From the NCBI GenBank assembly GCA_905221605.1, contig CAJNDS010000125.1, forward strand, positions 560,696 to 605,695: a stretch of DNA of 45,000 bases, given 5' to 3'. The position numbers and the translations under genes are program-made. Position 1 is the first letter of the stretch, and each line of letters opens with the position of its first letter. Positions 10,726-18,991 of the stretch are shown one piece after another. The notes beneath the pieces are model-generated. The model ran no database searches and was not told the DNA's origin. It was given only the letters and a program-made list of their open reading frames with translations. The stretch comes from Symbiodinium natans. Lineage: Eukaryota; Sar; Dinophyceae; Suessiales; Symbiodiniaceae.

Positions 10726-10868
10726 AAGGGATCCGAAGTATCGGCGGCCCTTATTATGTATAGTGTATATAGGGCATATAGGGTTTAGGGTTTAGGGTTT
10801 AGGGTTTAGGGTTTAGGGTTTAGGGTTTAGGGTTTAGGGCATATAGAACACGATACTTCGGATCCCCT
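10726..10868. mobile_element. Family VI hairpin element interrupted by a telomeric array
   Basis: The left end AGGGATCCGAAGTATCG (10727-10743) is inverted at 10851-10867 (CGATACTTCGGATCCCC). In the middle a run of about eight TTTAGGG units (10782-10835) is flanked by AGGGCATATAG on both sides (10771-10781 and 10836-10846). Removing the array and one duplicate restores a continuous palindromic element of about 80 bp. Confidence 0.75.
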
Positions 10869-10923
10869 ACTTAGGGTACTGGTTCCGGTGTACGGGGTTT
10901 AGTAGTTGGGACGGAAGCATTAG

Positions 10924-11105
10924 CTTGCTGTTGGCTAGCGGGGAAGGAGGGAATGAGGTACCCTAAATAATCCCTGAACGGGTATATATAAGGGGATATG
11001 GGGTACCTCTTTCCCTAAACCCTAAACCCTACACCCTATACACCCTAATTCCTAGACCCTAGACCCTAAACCTCATTCTCTCGTTCCCTACGAACCAACA
11101 GCAAG
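10924..11105. mobile_element. Family VII hairpin element, copy 1, with telomeric insert
   Basis: Ends CTTGCTGTTGG (10924-10934) and CCAACAGCAAG (11095-11105) are inverted copies, and the similarity extends about 37 bp inward. Imperfect CCCTAAA-type repeats (11010-11069) interrupt the right part and are flanked by ACCTC at 11005-11009 and 11070-11074. A sister copy lies at 12790-12890. Confidence 0.7.
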
Positions 11106-12112
11106 TGCGAGGGTGGCTTGTACCAAGTACCGGCAGCCCGCCCCAAACTCCAAGCCCCACTGTGTTAGTGTCGACCCTGAACCTCACATCCCAACCCCCC
11201 CCCCCAACCCTAGACCCTAAATGTTCAACCCTAAACCCTAAAACCCTAAACCCCAAACCCCAAACCCTAAACCCTAAACCCTAAACCCAAAGCTTAAACC
11301 CCGAATCCTCAGCCGCCCACACTGCGCAGCGATGTTCTGCATTGCAGCAGGTCCATCCGACCAACTCTTACCACAAAGGCTCGAAGCCGTAGAGGTTCTA
11401 AAGGCTGGAATGCGGAAAATCACACAGGGTTAATTTAAGGGCTTCATCAAGCTCAAGGGACTATCATTACGAGCCCAAGACCTCTCTGTCTTCAGTTGGG
11501 ATGAATCCGTCGCCTGGAAAACATAAGGCGCTACGTGCTTTCAAGGTATGTCCCATGACCCTAAACCCTAAACCCTAAACCCTCAACCCTCAACCCTCAA
11601 CCCTGAACCCTAAACCCTAAACCCCGCATCCCAAAGCCCTGGACACCACCCAGCACCCTAAAACACCCCGGACGCTGTCAAAGTTCACTATCGGTTTAGG
11701 GGCATTGGTCAGAGCCTTGGGGCTTTAGGGCCGCGTGTTGCTGTTTGTTTGTTCGGGTTTAGGGTTTCGGGTTTAGGGTTTAGGGCTAGAGCTTCGATCC
11801 GGAACCATGGGCCAAAGTCGCCCCAGCGTTTGCAGCTGCCACTGCTGCCATATGAAGTCTGCCCTGGAGCCCCTAGGCAGGGCTCTTTGCTTTGATTGTT
11901 GCATAGGGTTTAGGGTTTAGGGTTTAGGGTTTAGGGTTCAGGGTTCAGGGTTCAGGGTTCAGGGTTTAGGGTTCAGGGTTCAGGGTTCAGGGTTTAGGGT
12001 TTAGGGTTTAGGGCCGGTTTGGCAGTTTGTTAGGGAGAGAGGTGGGGGGGGCTGGGGGTGTCAAGGGTTCTACCTTGCACGGCCCCTCATCTTTTTCCCA
12101 ACCTTGCAAACC

Positions 12113-12180
12113 AAGATAGGGGGTACCAGAATCCCTATTTCGGACTGTTGGTATAAGGGGGAAACAGGACGCATCCCAAC
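12113..12180 (+). mobile_element. Family II element, copy 1
   Basis: The stretch AGAATCCCTATTTCGGACTG and TTGGTATAAGGGGGAAACAG matches the right halves of 14895-14990 and 15535-15670. The left arm is poorly preserved. Confidence 0.55.
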
Positions 12181-12662
12181 CTGAAACCCATTAATTAACA
12201 ACAAAACACGCGAACCCCCACAAGCCCAAAACCCTCAGAACCCAAAACTTCCAAAAATCATCAAAGCCCTGCAAGAAAGTGCCACCTTCCCAGAACCCAA
12301 GACCTCTAGTCGAAACTTCCCCCAGAATACCGCGAATCTCCAATGCATCCACTGAACCCTATATAATTTTGAAAACCCTCAACCAAGACCTCAAACCCTA
12401 AACCCTAAACCCTAAACCCTAGACCCTAAACCCTAAACCCTAAACCCTTAACCCTTAAACCCTAGACCCTAAATAAACCTAAACCCGAAAGTCCCTTAAG
12501 CCAAGCCCCCCGAGACACTAGCCGCTAGCTGCTCGGCTTCCAGTCTGTTGGTTAAGGGTTTTGGGGTTTAGGGTTTAGGGTTTAGCCCTAAATCCCAAAC
12601 CCACAGCTTACAAACCCCACACAGCCCAAGCCCTGCTTTTAATGTTTAGAACTTTCCTGCAA

Positions 12663-12767
12663 CTTCTTTGGCTTTCTTCTGGCCGGCTCTTAGGACTTCA
12701 ACCTTTTGGGTTTTTGTAGAAACTACAATGACGAGCCTAAACGTTAAGCTTTTAGGAGGGGTTCGGA
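12663..12767 (+). mobile_element. Family VIII element, copy 1
   Basis: It matches intron 8 of the ankyrin gene (16025-16125): GGCTTTCTTCTGG, GGCTCTTAGGACTT, AACCT or AACCTTTTGGGTT, AACTACAAT, GTTAA or GTTAAGCTTT, AGGA. The same element being an intron there shows this sequence can act as one. Confidence 0.6.
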
Positions 12768-12789
12768 AGTCAGCCAAGACTTTGTAGAC

Positions 12790-12890
12790 TGTTGGTTAGT
12801 AGGGAATGAGGTCCCCTAAAAATACCCTCTAAGGGATTATATAGCCCTAAACCCTAAACCCCAAGCCCTAAACCCTAAACCAACAGTAAG
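12790..12890. mobile_element. Family VII element, copy 2, with 9-bp target duplication
   Basis: TTTGTAGAC stands immediately on both sides (12781-12789 and 12891-12899). The element starts TGTTGGTTAGTAGGGAATGA, as copy 1 does, and ends CCAACAGTAAG. Its right half is largely replaced by CCCTAAA-type repeats (about 12844-12880). Confidence 0.7.
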
Positions 12891-13281
12891 TTTGTAGACA
12901 TGTGCTGCTGCCTGTAACTTTGGGTTTTGAGGATGTGTGGGGCTGATAGCGTTCGGAAGTCTAGGGGCTAAATGCTAAGCCCTAAACCCTAAACCCTAAA
13001 CCCTAAACCCTAAACCCTAAACCCTAAACCCTAAACCCTACTAAATACTTGGGGACTCGGGCTGCCAGAATGAGGGCTCAAGGACCGGTTCAGCATCTTC
13101 ATGGGTTCCCCCTACTACCCCCCTCTATACTACCTTCAGGGTTTAGGGTTTAGGGTTTAGGGTTTAGGGTTTAGGATTTAGGGTTTAGGGTTTAGGGTTT
13201 AGGTTCCCCTTTTTAGATAGCCTTATTTAGGCTTAGTTCTCCCTTGGGAGAGAATCTTCGCTCCTGAGCCTTGGCGGGAAG

Positions 13282-16200
13282 ATGCTCCGCGTGCGGAGGG
13301 CGTCAGGTGATGAGGCGCTCGCGATGCCCATGGAGGAGTTCATGGAGCTGCCCGGCGCGGCTGCGCGGCCCGTAGCTCGGCACGCCCTGATTTGGGGTTT
13401 AGGGTTTAGGGTTTAGGGTTTGGGGTTTAGGGTTTAGGGTTTAGGGTTTGGACCTTTTGCATATTTTCCCTTTTTTGGGCTGAACAGGAAGACACGTAGC
13501 TTGTTCTGTGTGTTTTGAAGAGGGTTGCACGGGCCATCCTAGGTAAGGGTGCTGATGCAGCTGCTGCAGAGAGTGTGCCTATATCCCCCTTGGGAAGTAT
13601 TTGTTTATTTTTGTTCATATAGAACCCAAGAGGATATTAAACCCTAAACCCTAAACCCTAAACCCTAAACCCTAAACCCTAGACCCTAGACCCTAAACCC
13701 TAAACCCTAAACCCTAAACCCTAAACCGTATAGGTGCGGGCAGCCTCGATTCAGACAGCGGCTCCTGCTCGAAAATGGCCGAGCTTTGGACGACGATGCC
13801 TTGCTGGATGGGCCGGCCGAGCTGCAACTGGCAGCTGGTCCAGGGTTTAGGGTTTGGGGTTTGGGGCTTGGGGTTTAGGGTTCAGGGTTTAGGGGTATGG
13901 TGTAGGGTTTAGGGTTTAGGGTTTAGGGTTTGGGGTTGAGTGTTTAGGTTTTGGGTTTAGGGGTCTCCTCACACGCCGTTTTGCTTTGCTTTGCTTCGGG
14001 GGTGCTCGTGTTGGCTGATGCTTGATTAGTCCAAAAGTATAGAACACACACATGCACATGTTCCCTGAAGCCTAAACCTGAAACCACAACCAGCCTACAC
14101 CACAAACCCTAAACCCTAAGCCCTAAGCCCTAAATCCTAAACCCTAAACCACAACCAACCTAAACTCTAAACCCTGATACTTACACCACAGCTAACCGAG
14201 GTAGTCTTGAACGGCTTCTGCGATGCCTCTGAGGCACAAGCAGACGAGCTCGTGGATGCTGCGACTTGGCATTAGAAACGAAAGTGAACGCCTCAAACAC
14301 GTTTGGGAACCAATGCTACAGGGCTTTGGGGGTTTAGTGTTTAGGGCCACCCTATATAGGGTTTAGGGTGTAGAGGGCCACCGATCATCCTCAAGTCTAT
14401 GGCCCGAAAACCACGACCCAGAAGAGATCTTCTTTCTGTAGAAGAGTAGGGTTTAGGGTTTAGGGTTCAGGGTTCAGGAACCCTAAACCCAGTAAACCCG
14501 ATAAAAAACCCTAACGCCTAAGCCTTAGACTCCTATGAAGATATAAGTCTGCCCCTTTTTTCCCCTCCTAGGTCACTCTGGGACCTAGTACGCCCTTGCA
14601 CGGGCCATAGCTACACCAAAGAAGGTTTATAACAACAGTACACTATACCCTAAACCCTAAACCCCAAACCCCAAACCCCAAACCCTAAACCCTAAACCCT
14701 AAACCCTAAACCCTAAACCCTAAACCCCTAGCAAGCTCTTGCTTCCAAGGTGTGGCAGAACCGAGCCAGGGACGTGGAGCGCATTTTATCGAGGACCTAG
14801 AGTAGGCCCTCATTCCCTTTTTTTACAGGTTTTGGGTTTAGGGTTTAGGGTTTAGGGTTTAGGGTTTAGGGTCTAGGGTTTAGGGTTTAGGGTTTATTGC
14901 CAGTCCTTTTGAGGGAGGAGAGTACCCCTTACTACAATCCCTATTAAAGCCTATTCAGGACTGTTAGTGTAAGAGGGGAACATCCCAGCTAACCCTAAAC
15001 CCTAAACCCCAAACCCAAACCCTAAACCCTAAACCCTAAACCCTAAACCCTAAACCCTAAACCCTAAACCCTAAACCCTAAACCCTAAACCCTAAAAAAC
15101 CCTAAACCCTAAACCTCGGGTCTAGTCATTCAGGCCTCAGGATCCCAACTTGACCGCGGCCTGGGGTTGGACGCCTTTGCTCCGGGCGTCGGTCGACGCT
15201 TTGAGAGTTGGGGTTGAGGGTTTAGGGTTTAGGGTTTAGGGTTCAGGGTTTGGGGTTCAGGGTTTAGGGTTGAGGGTTTTGGGGTTTAGGGTTTAATGTT
15301 TGGGCTTTATAAGGTTCAGGTTGCATACGGTTTATGGTTTAGGGTTTAGGGTTCAGGGGACGGTTTTGGGCTTTTTGTTGGGGGGTTTTGGGGGTTTGGG
15401 ATTTTGTGCCTTTAGGATGTTGGGGTGTTGGGTGTTGGGGTGTTGGGGTTTAGGGCTGCTCTGTTTTGGTTGGCTTATGAACCAATAGGAACCGTTCTTG
15501 GCCAGGTTACTCTAAAACACAACCATTCTAAGTTGCGATGTTCCCCCTCATACTGAAGTCCTTAATAGGGATTATCATAGGGGGGGGACTAGAATCCCTC
15601 TGAAGGACTGTTAGTATAAGAACCCTAAACCCTACACCCGAAACCCTTTGTTAGTATAAGGGGGAACCTCCCAAGTTATAAGCAGCAGCTGAGGAAGGAC
15701 ACCTAGATGTGGCACGGCTATTGCTGGAGGCCGCGTCCGCTGTGGACAAGACGCTGCCGAATGGCACCAGCCCGCTCCTGGCAGCATGTGAGATGGGTCA
15801 CCGGGACCTGGCTCGGATGCTACTGGAGTCCCACGCGGATACTTAGTAGCTGAATAGGTACACTTTACACCTTTTGAGGTGCTATAATCCCCTATAGAGC
15901 TGAAAGTCTACACTTGTTGAGGCCTTATGAACTCAGCAACGAAGGATGTGAACAATGCCCTTCTGAGTGGTGAGACCCCTCTGTTCATGGCAGCTCAGAA
16001 TGGCCACTTGAAAGTCGCAAGCCTGCTGCTTGGCTTTCTTCTGGCTGGCTCTTAGGACTTTAACCTCTTGGGTTGTTGAAGGAACTACAATAAGGAACTT
16101 AAAAGTTAAACTTTCAGGATGTGGTAGCCCTAAACCGTAAACCCTAAACCCTAAACCCTAACCCTAAACCCTAAACCCCAAACCCTAAACCAAGGCTGCT

Positions 16201-17821
16201 CAATGCCAGAGCATGCACGGCCTCGGCCCGCGCGGATGGCTCGACACCTCTTCTTGTGGCAACTGAGCCCTGGTAGCGCAGTGGTACCCTTCTCCCCTTT
16301 TTGTTGGTTCAAGGTTCCCTCATAAAGTAACCAACCCCAAAATGGGTTGGTTTAGGGTTTAGGGTTTAGGGTTTAGGGTTTAGGGTTTAGGTTTAGGGTT
16401 TAGGGTTTAGGGTTTAGGGTGCCCTTATTAAAATATGGCTACTGGGCTACAAAGGAGCTGGGCCACCTGGACATTGCGCGCTTGCTGCTTGAGGCCCGGG
16501 CGGACATGGATGCAGCCGACATGATTGGGTGGACACCTCTGGTCAGGGCTGCGGCCGGCGGCCACTGGGACGTCACACAGCTGCTGCTGGAGGCCTACAT
16601 CCCCTTTGGGAATTATTTTTAGAATTTTTGTTTACATAAAGCCCAAGGGGATATGACAAATACTTCTTTTATCAAAGTTCTAAGGGGAGTATAGAGGCTA
16701 CTTCGGCTGTGGACAAGCCGCTGCCCAACGGCGCGACGCCGTTTCTTGCGGCATGTGAGAGTGGCCACTTAGCAATGGTGCAGTTGCTGCTGGAGTTCCG
16801 AGCTGACATTGACAGGCCTCTGCACAACGGTGAGACCTCTCTCTTCATGGCATCTCAGAATGGGCATCTGAACGTACTACGTCTGCTACTGGATGTCAGA
16901 GCAGACATGGCCAAGGTCCGTGCGGATGGCTCGACTCCCCTGCTTGCAGCAACCGACGGCGGCCACTTGGACATAGCGCGCCTACTGCTTGTGGCCCGTG
17001 CTGATATAGATTTGCCGGATGGTCTTGGTTGGACACCTCTTCTTAGGGCGGCGTCTGGAGGCCATGCGAATGTCGTGCAGCTCTTGCTGGAGGCCGCGTC
17101 TGCTGTGGACAAGACGCTGCCGAATGGCACGAGCCCGCTCCTTGCAGCATGCGAGGCGGGGCACCTGGGCGTGGCACGGATGCTGTTAGAGTCCCATGCG
17201 GACGTTCACAAAGCTCTGCGCAACGGTGAGACCTCTTTGTTCATGGCAGCTCAGAACGGCCACTTGAACGTCGCACGCCTGTTGCTGGATGCCAAAGCAG
17301 ACTCTGCTGTTTGTGCAGATGGCTCGACTCCCCACACAGTGGCAACTGAAGGTGGCCATCAGGACATAGCACAGTTGTTGTTGCAGACGGTTGCTTTGCA
17401 AGGAACAAGCCACGGGCATGCATGCATGTTTATGTATATATATATATATATGTACATATATATATATATATGCATACATCTGCACCGTCTGACGTCCACA
17501 TCCAATGCCTACTGGAGGCTATTGGGGGCTTAGTCTGGTTTTCGGCTACAAAGCAGGCATGTCATGCTCGGTACTCGAGAGCGATTCGGGTTTGGGGCGT
17601 TGCTTCAGGGGTCAAGCAGGCGCAAAGCTTGAACGCTTTTCAACCCTTAGCCCTTAAAAACCCCGACCCTAAACCCTATAGTTAAAACACATGAATGTGC
17701 AGGCGCGAACAACGCGGATGAGGTGACGCTGATGCCCATAGCCAAGAAGCCGCAGGCCCCTCATATGAGCTGGCGGGTTTCGCTGTGGAGTCCTAAGTGC
17801 ATAGTCATACAATACCAGTAG
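13282..17821 (+). CDS. Ubiquitin-like domain plus ankyrin-repeat protein, about 12 exons
   Basis: Exons by phase-consistent joining: 13282-13356, 13543-13574, 13734-13830, 14201-14260, 14750-14793, 15134 to about 15195, about 15688-15837, 15945-16024, 16195-16264, 16455-16592, 16697-17402 and 17703-17821 (TAG). The product is about 540 residues. It starts MLRVRRASGDEALAMPMEEF; the next exons give a ubiquitin-like fold (VCGQPRFRQRLLLENG, LDDDALLDGPAELQL). From about residue 125 come ankyrin repeats such as NGHLNVARLLLDAKAD, arranged in a larger period beginning DKTLPNGTSPLLAACE. Proteins of this layout are common in dinoflagellates; ankyrin arrays bind other proteins and the ubiquitin-like part suggests a link to the ubiquitin system, but the partner is unknown. 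Donors are GT once, GC five times and GA four times; the junction of exons 6 and 7 was not resolved. The tail after 17402 is less certain. Confidence 0.85.
13575..13733 (+). mobile_element. Intron 2 of the ankyrin gene: family X introner with telomeric array
   Basis: GTGC is duplicated at 13575-13578 and 13734-13737, and joining 13574 to 13734 restores the ubiquitin-like reading LLQRVCGQPRF. The left part (CCTATATCCCCCTTGGGAAG, then a T-rich stretch, then CCCAAGAGGATATT) matches intron 10 at 16593-16696. The region that intron 10 has after GGATAT is replaced here by about fourteen CCCTA(A/G)A units (about 13638-13727), after which TATAG ends both introns. Confidence 0.8.
14895..14990 (+). mobile_element. 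Family II element, copy 2
   Basis: CAATCCCTATTAAAG, CAGGACTGTTAGTGTAAG and AGGGGAACATCCC follow the pattern of 15535-15670. It lies in the intron between ankyrin-gene exons 14793 and 15134, between a TTTAGGG block and a CCCTAAA block. Confidence 0.6.
15015..15105. repeat. Interstitial telomeric array (CCCTAAA)n
   Basis: About thirteen units just before the exon at 15134, paired with a TTTAGGG block at 14829-14893 on the other side of the family II element. The intron thus has inward-converging telomeric arms. Confidence 0.95.
15535..15670 (+). mobile_element. Family II element, copy 3, with 12-bp duplication around telomeric DNA
   Basis: The left arm (GTTCCCCCTCATACTGAAG, 15540-15558) is the approximate inverse of the right arm (TTAGTATAAGGGGGAAC). 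The right arm is split: TGTTAGTATAAG is at 15609-15620 and again at 15649-15660, with 28 bp of CCCTAAA-type sequence between. Taking out the insert and one copy restores an uninterrupted arm. The element is the intron between ankyrin exons 6 and 7. Confidence 0.8.
15838..15944 (+). mobile_element. Intron 7 of the ankyrin gene: family IX introner, GA donor
   Basis: GAT is found at 15838-15840 and 15945-15947. Joining 15837 to 15945 reads SHADVNNALLSGETPL in frame, the same as the intronless later copy (SHADVHKALRNGETSL). The donor is GA and the acceptor AG|G. It has no telomeric DNA and resembles 1284-1380. Confidence 0.85.
16025..16194 (+). mobile_element. Intron 8 of the ankyrin gene: family VIII introner plus telomeric block, GC donor
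   Basis: GCTGCT lies at 16025-16030 and 16195-16200. Splicing 16024 to 16195 gives VASLLLNARA in frame. The left 100 bp match the family VIII copy at 12663. The right part is CCCTAAA-type repeats (about 16128-16189) ending in CCAAG. Confidence 0.85.
16265..16454 (+). mobile_element. Intron 9 of the ankyrin gene: family I introner split by a telomeric array, GA donor
   Basis: GAGC is at 16265-16268 and 16455-16458; splicing 16264 to 16455 gives VATELGHLDIARLLL. The element starts CCCTGGTAGCGCAGTGGTAC and ends ATGGCTACTGGGCTACAAAG, matching the intact copy at 22439-22556. Between AAATGGG and GTGCCC, about ten TTTAGGG units (about 16348-16417) have been inserted that the intact copy lacks. Confidence 0.85.
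16593..16696 (+). mobile_element. Intron 10 of the ankyrin gene: intact family X introner, GC donor
   Basis: GAGGC occurs at 16590-16594 and 16694-16698. Splicing 16592 to 16697 gives QLLLEATSAVDKPLPNG in frame. The 104-bp intron folds through CATCCCCTTTGGG and CCCAAGGGGATATG. It carries no telomeric DNA and thus represents the uninterrupted form of intron 2. Confidence 0.85.
17425..17475. repeat. (TA)n microsatellite
   Basis: Two TA runs separated by TGTACA lie just downstream of the large ankyrin exon. The frame stays open through them and translates as Tyr-Ile repeats, which is most likely intron read-through. Confidence 0.9.
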
Positions 17822-18160
17822 CATCGTACACTGGGAACAAAGTATTCTTATCATAAGACGTAATAATATGTATATGTATGTATCTACTTGAATAAAAGAA
17901 CAATATTTGACTACAAATTGAAGTATACACGAATGCAATAGTCATATTTTCAGGGAACAAGAATGGTAATCGAACATATAATCGCGCAATACTACAATAT
18001 GATCTTTTGTCTAGTTTGGTGCTACTCTAACCAAATCATAGTTTAATGGTTGACAAAATCAATGTTTTCACATCTACTAATATCGAAGATACTATTCAAG
18101 CATGGTGATGGTGATGAAGAAGCGTTTAGGGTTTAGGGTTGACGGTTTAAGAGGATGAGG
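17822..18160. other. 3' flank of the ankyrin gene
   Basis: AT-rich DNA with almost no telomeric repeats, unlike the rest of the window. No exon or structured element was recognised. It probably holds the 3' untranslated region; dinoflagellates lack a consistent polyadenylation signal, so the end cannot be placed. Confidence 0.5.
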
Positions 18161-18164
18161 CACA

Positions 18165-18284
18165 CAGGGTGGGGCCCCCTTACTATACTAACCGTAGTTA
18201 AGGGACTTATAACCTAACTTGGGGTCCTTATACCCCAATTTAGGGCCCTTATAACTCTACTTATAACTAGGGGGCCCCACCCTG
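18165..18284. mobile_element. Family III inverted-repeat element, copy 1
   Basis: The ends CAGGGTGGGGCCCCC (from 18165) and GGGGGCCCCACCCTG (to 18284) are perfect inverted copies. The 120-bp body has no coding capacity and matches 20089-20194 almost base for base apart from a short internal deletion there. Confidence 0.85.
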
Positions 18285-18750
18285 CAGGGCAGGGAAAGAA
18301 GCAAGGTCCGGAACAGACATGCGGAGCCCACCTCCCACATCATCCACTTCTACGCTCGGGTTTGGGGTTCAGGGTTCAGGGTTCAGGGTTTAGGGTTTAG
18401 GGTTTAGGGTTTAGGGTTTAGGGTTTAGGGTTTAGGGTTCAGGGTTTAGGGTTTAGGGTTTACGGTTTAAGCCCTCAGCCCTAAAATCGCCAACGCTACG
18501 GTGCTACTACCTAAAAATCGTAAAGCCCGAAGCCCTTCAACACCCCAAAGCCCCAATCCCATGTTCGAACCCCACTGAAACCATAAACACCAAGCTTTCA
18601 GGAGCACCAAACCTTGAAACTCTACGGCATGAGCCCAAAAACCTAAGCCCTAAAAGAGAAGAGTTTAGGGTTTAGGGTTTAGGGTTTAGGGTTCAGGGTT
18701 TAGGGTTAAACCCCAAAGCCCTAAGGCCTGAATCCCCTAACGCCCGACCA

Positions 18751-18770
18751 CCCCCCCCCCCCCCCCCCCC
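18751..18770. repeat. Poly-C run of 20
   Basis: Twenty C in a row. Similar C or G runs of 15-22 bases occur at 23395-23413, 26093-26114, 27114-27129, 32337-32369 (broken) and 41923-41937. Such lengths are prone to sequencing error. Confidence 0.9.
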
Positions 18771-18787
18771 TCCTAACAGTAAACCCA

Positions 18788-18967
18788 CCCTAAGGGTCCA
18801 TGTACCTTATTATTATATACTTGGGCCCCAAAGTCCCTAAAAAAGGAAGTACTTTAAGGCCTAAGTATTCCCTATTTAGGGTTTAGGGTTTAGGGTTTAG
18901 GGTTTAGGGTTTAGGGTTTTAGGTACATGGACCCACATAAAATAATGAGGTACATGGACCCTTAGGG
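18788..18967. mobile_element. Family V hairpin element with telomeric insert
   Basis: The 27-bp ends at 18788-18814 and 18941-18967 are inverted copies with one mismatch (outer part CCCTAAGGGTCCATGTACCT). In the middle a block of about six TTTAGGG units (about 18878-18920) is followed by AGGTACATGGACCC, a second partial copy of the right end. The telomeric block thus sits next to a duplicated 14-bp piece of the element. Confidence 0.75.
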
Positions 18968-18991
18968 CCACAGAAAGCCAAAGCCCGAAAG

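Larger units (their letters stand above)
10161..13281. other. Non-coding stretch between the RCC1-like and ankyrin genes
   Basis: No convincing exon was found on either strand. It holds long TTTAGGG blocks (10190-10245, 10586-10680), hairpin elements of families II, VI, VII and VIII, a run of TTCAGGG variants at 11935-12000, and two unrelated islands (11310-11550 and 11790-11910) whose short open frames lack repeat-family resemblance. Missing 3' exons of the RCC1-like gene could be hidden here. Confidence 0.6.

Noticed and set aside
16855-17485. Minus-strand frames opposite the large ankyrin exon
   Set aside because: The plus strand gives canonical ankyrin repeats in one uninterrupted frame; the minus frames have no such pattern.
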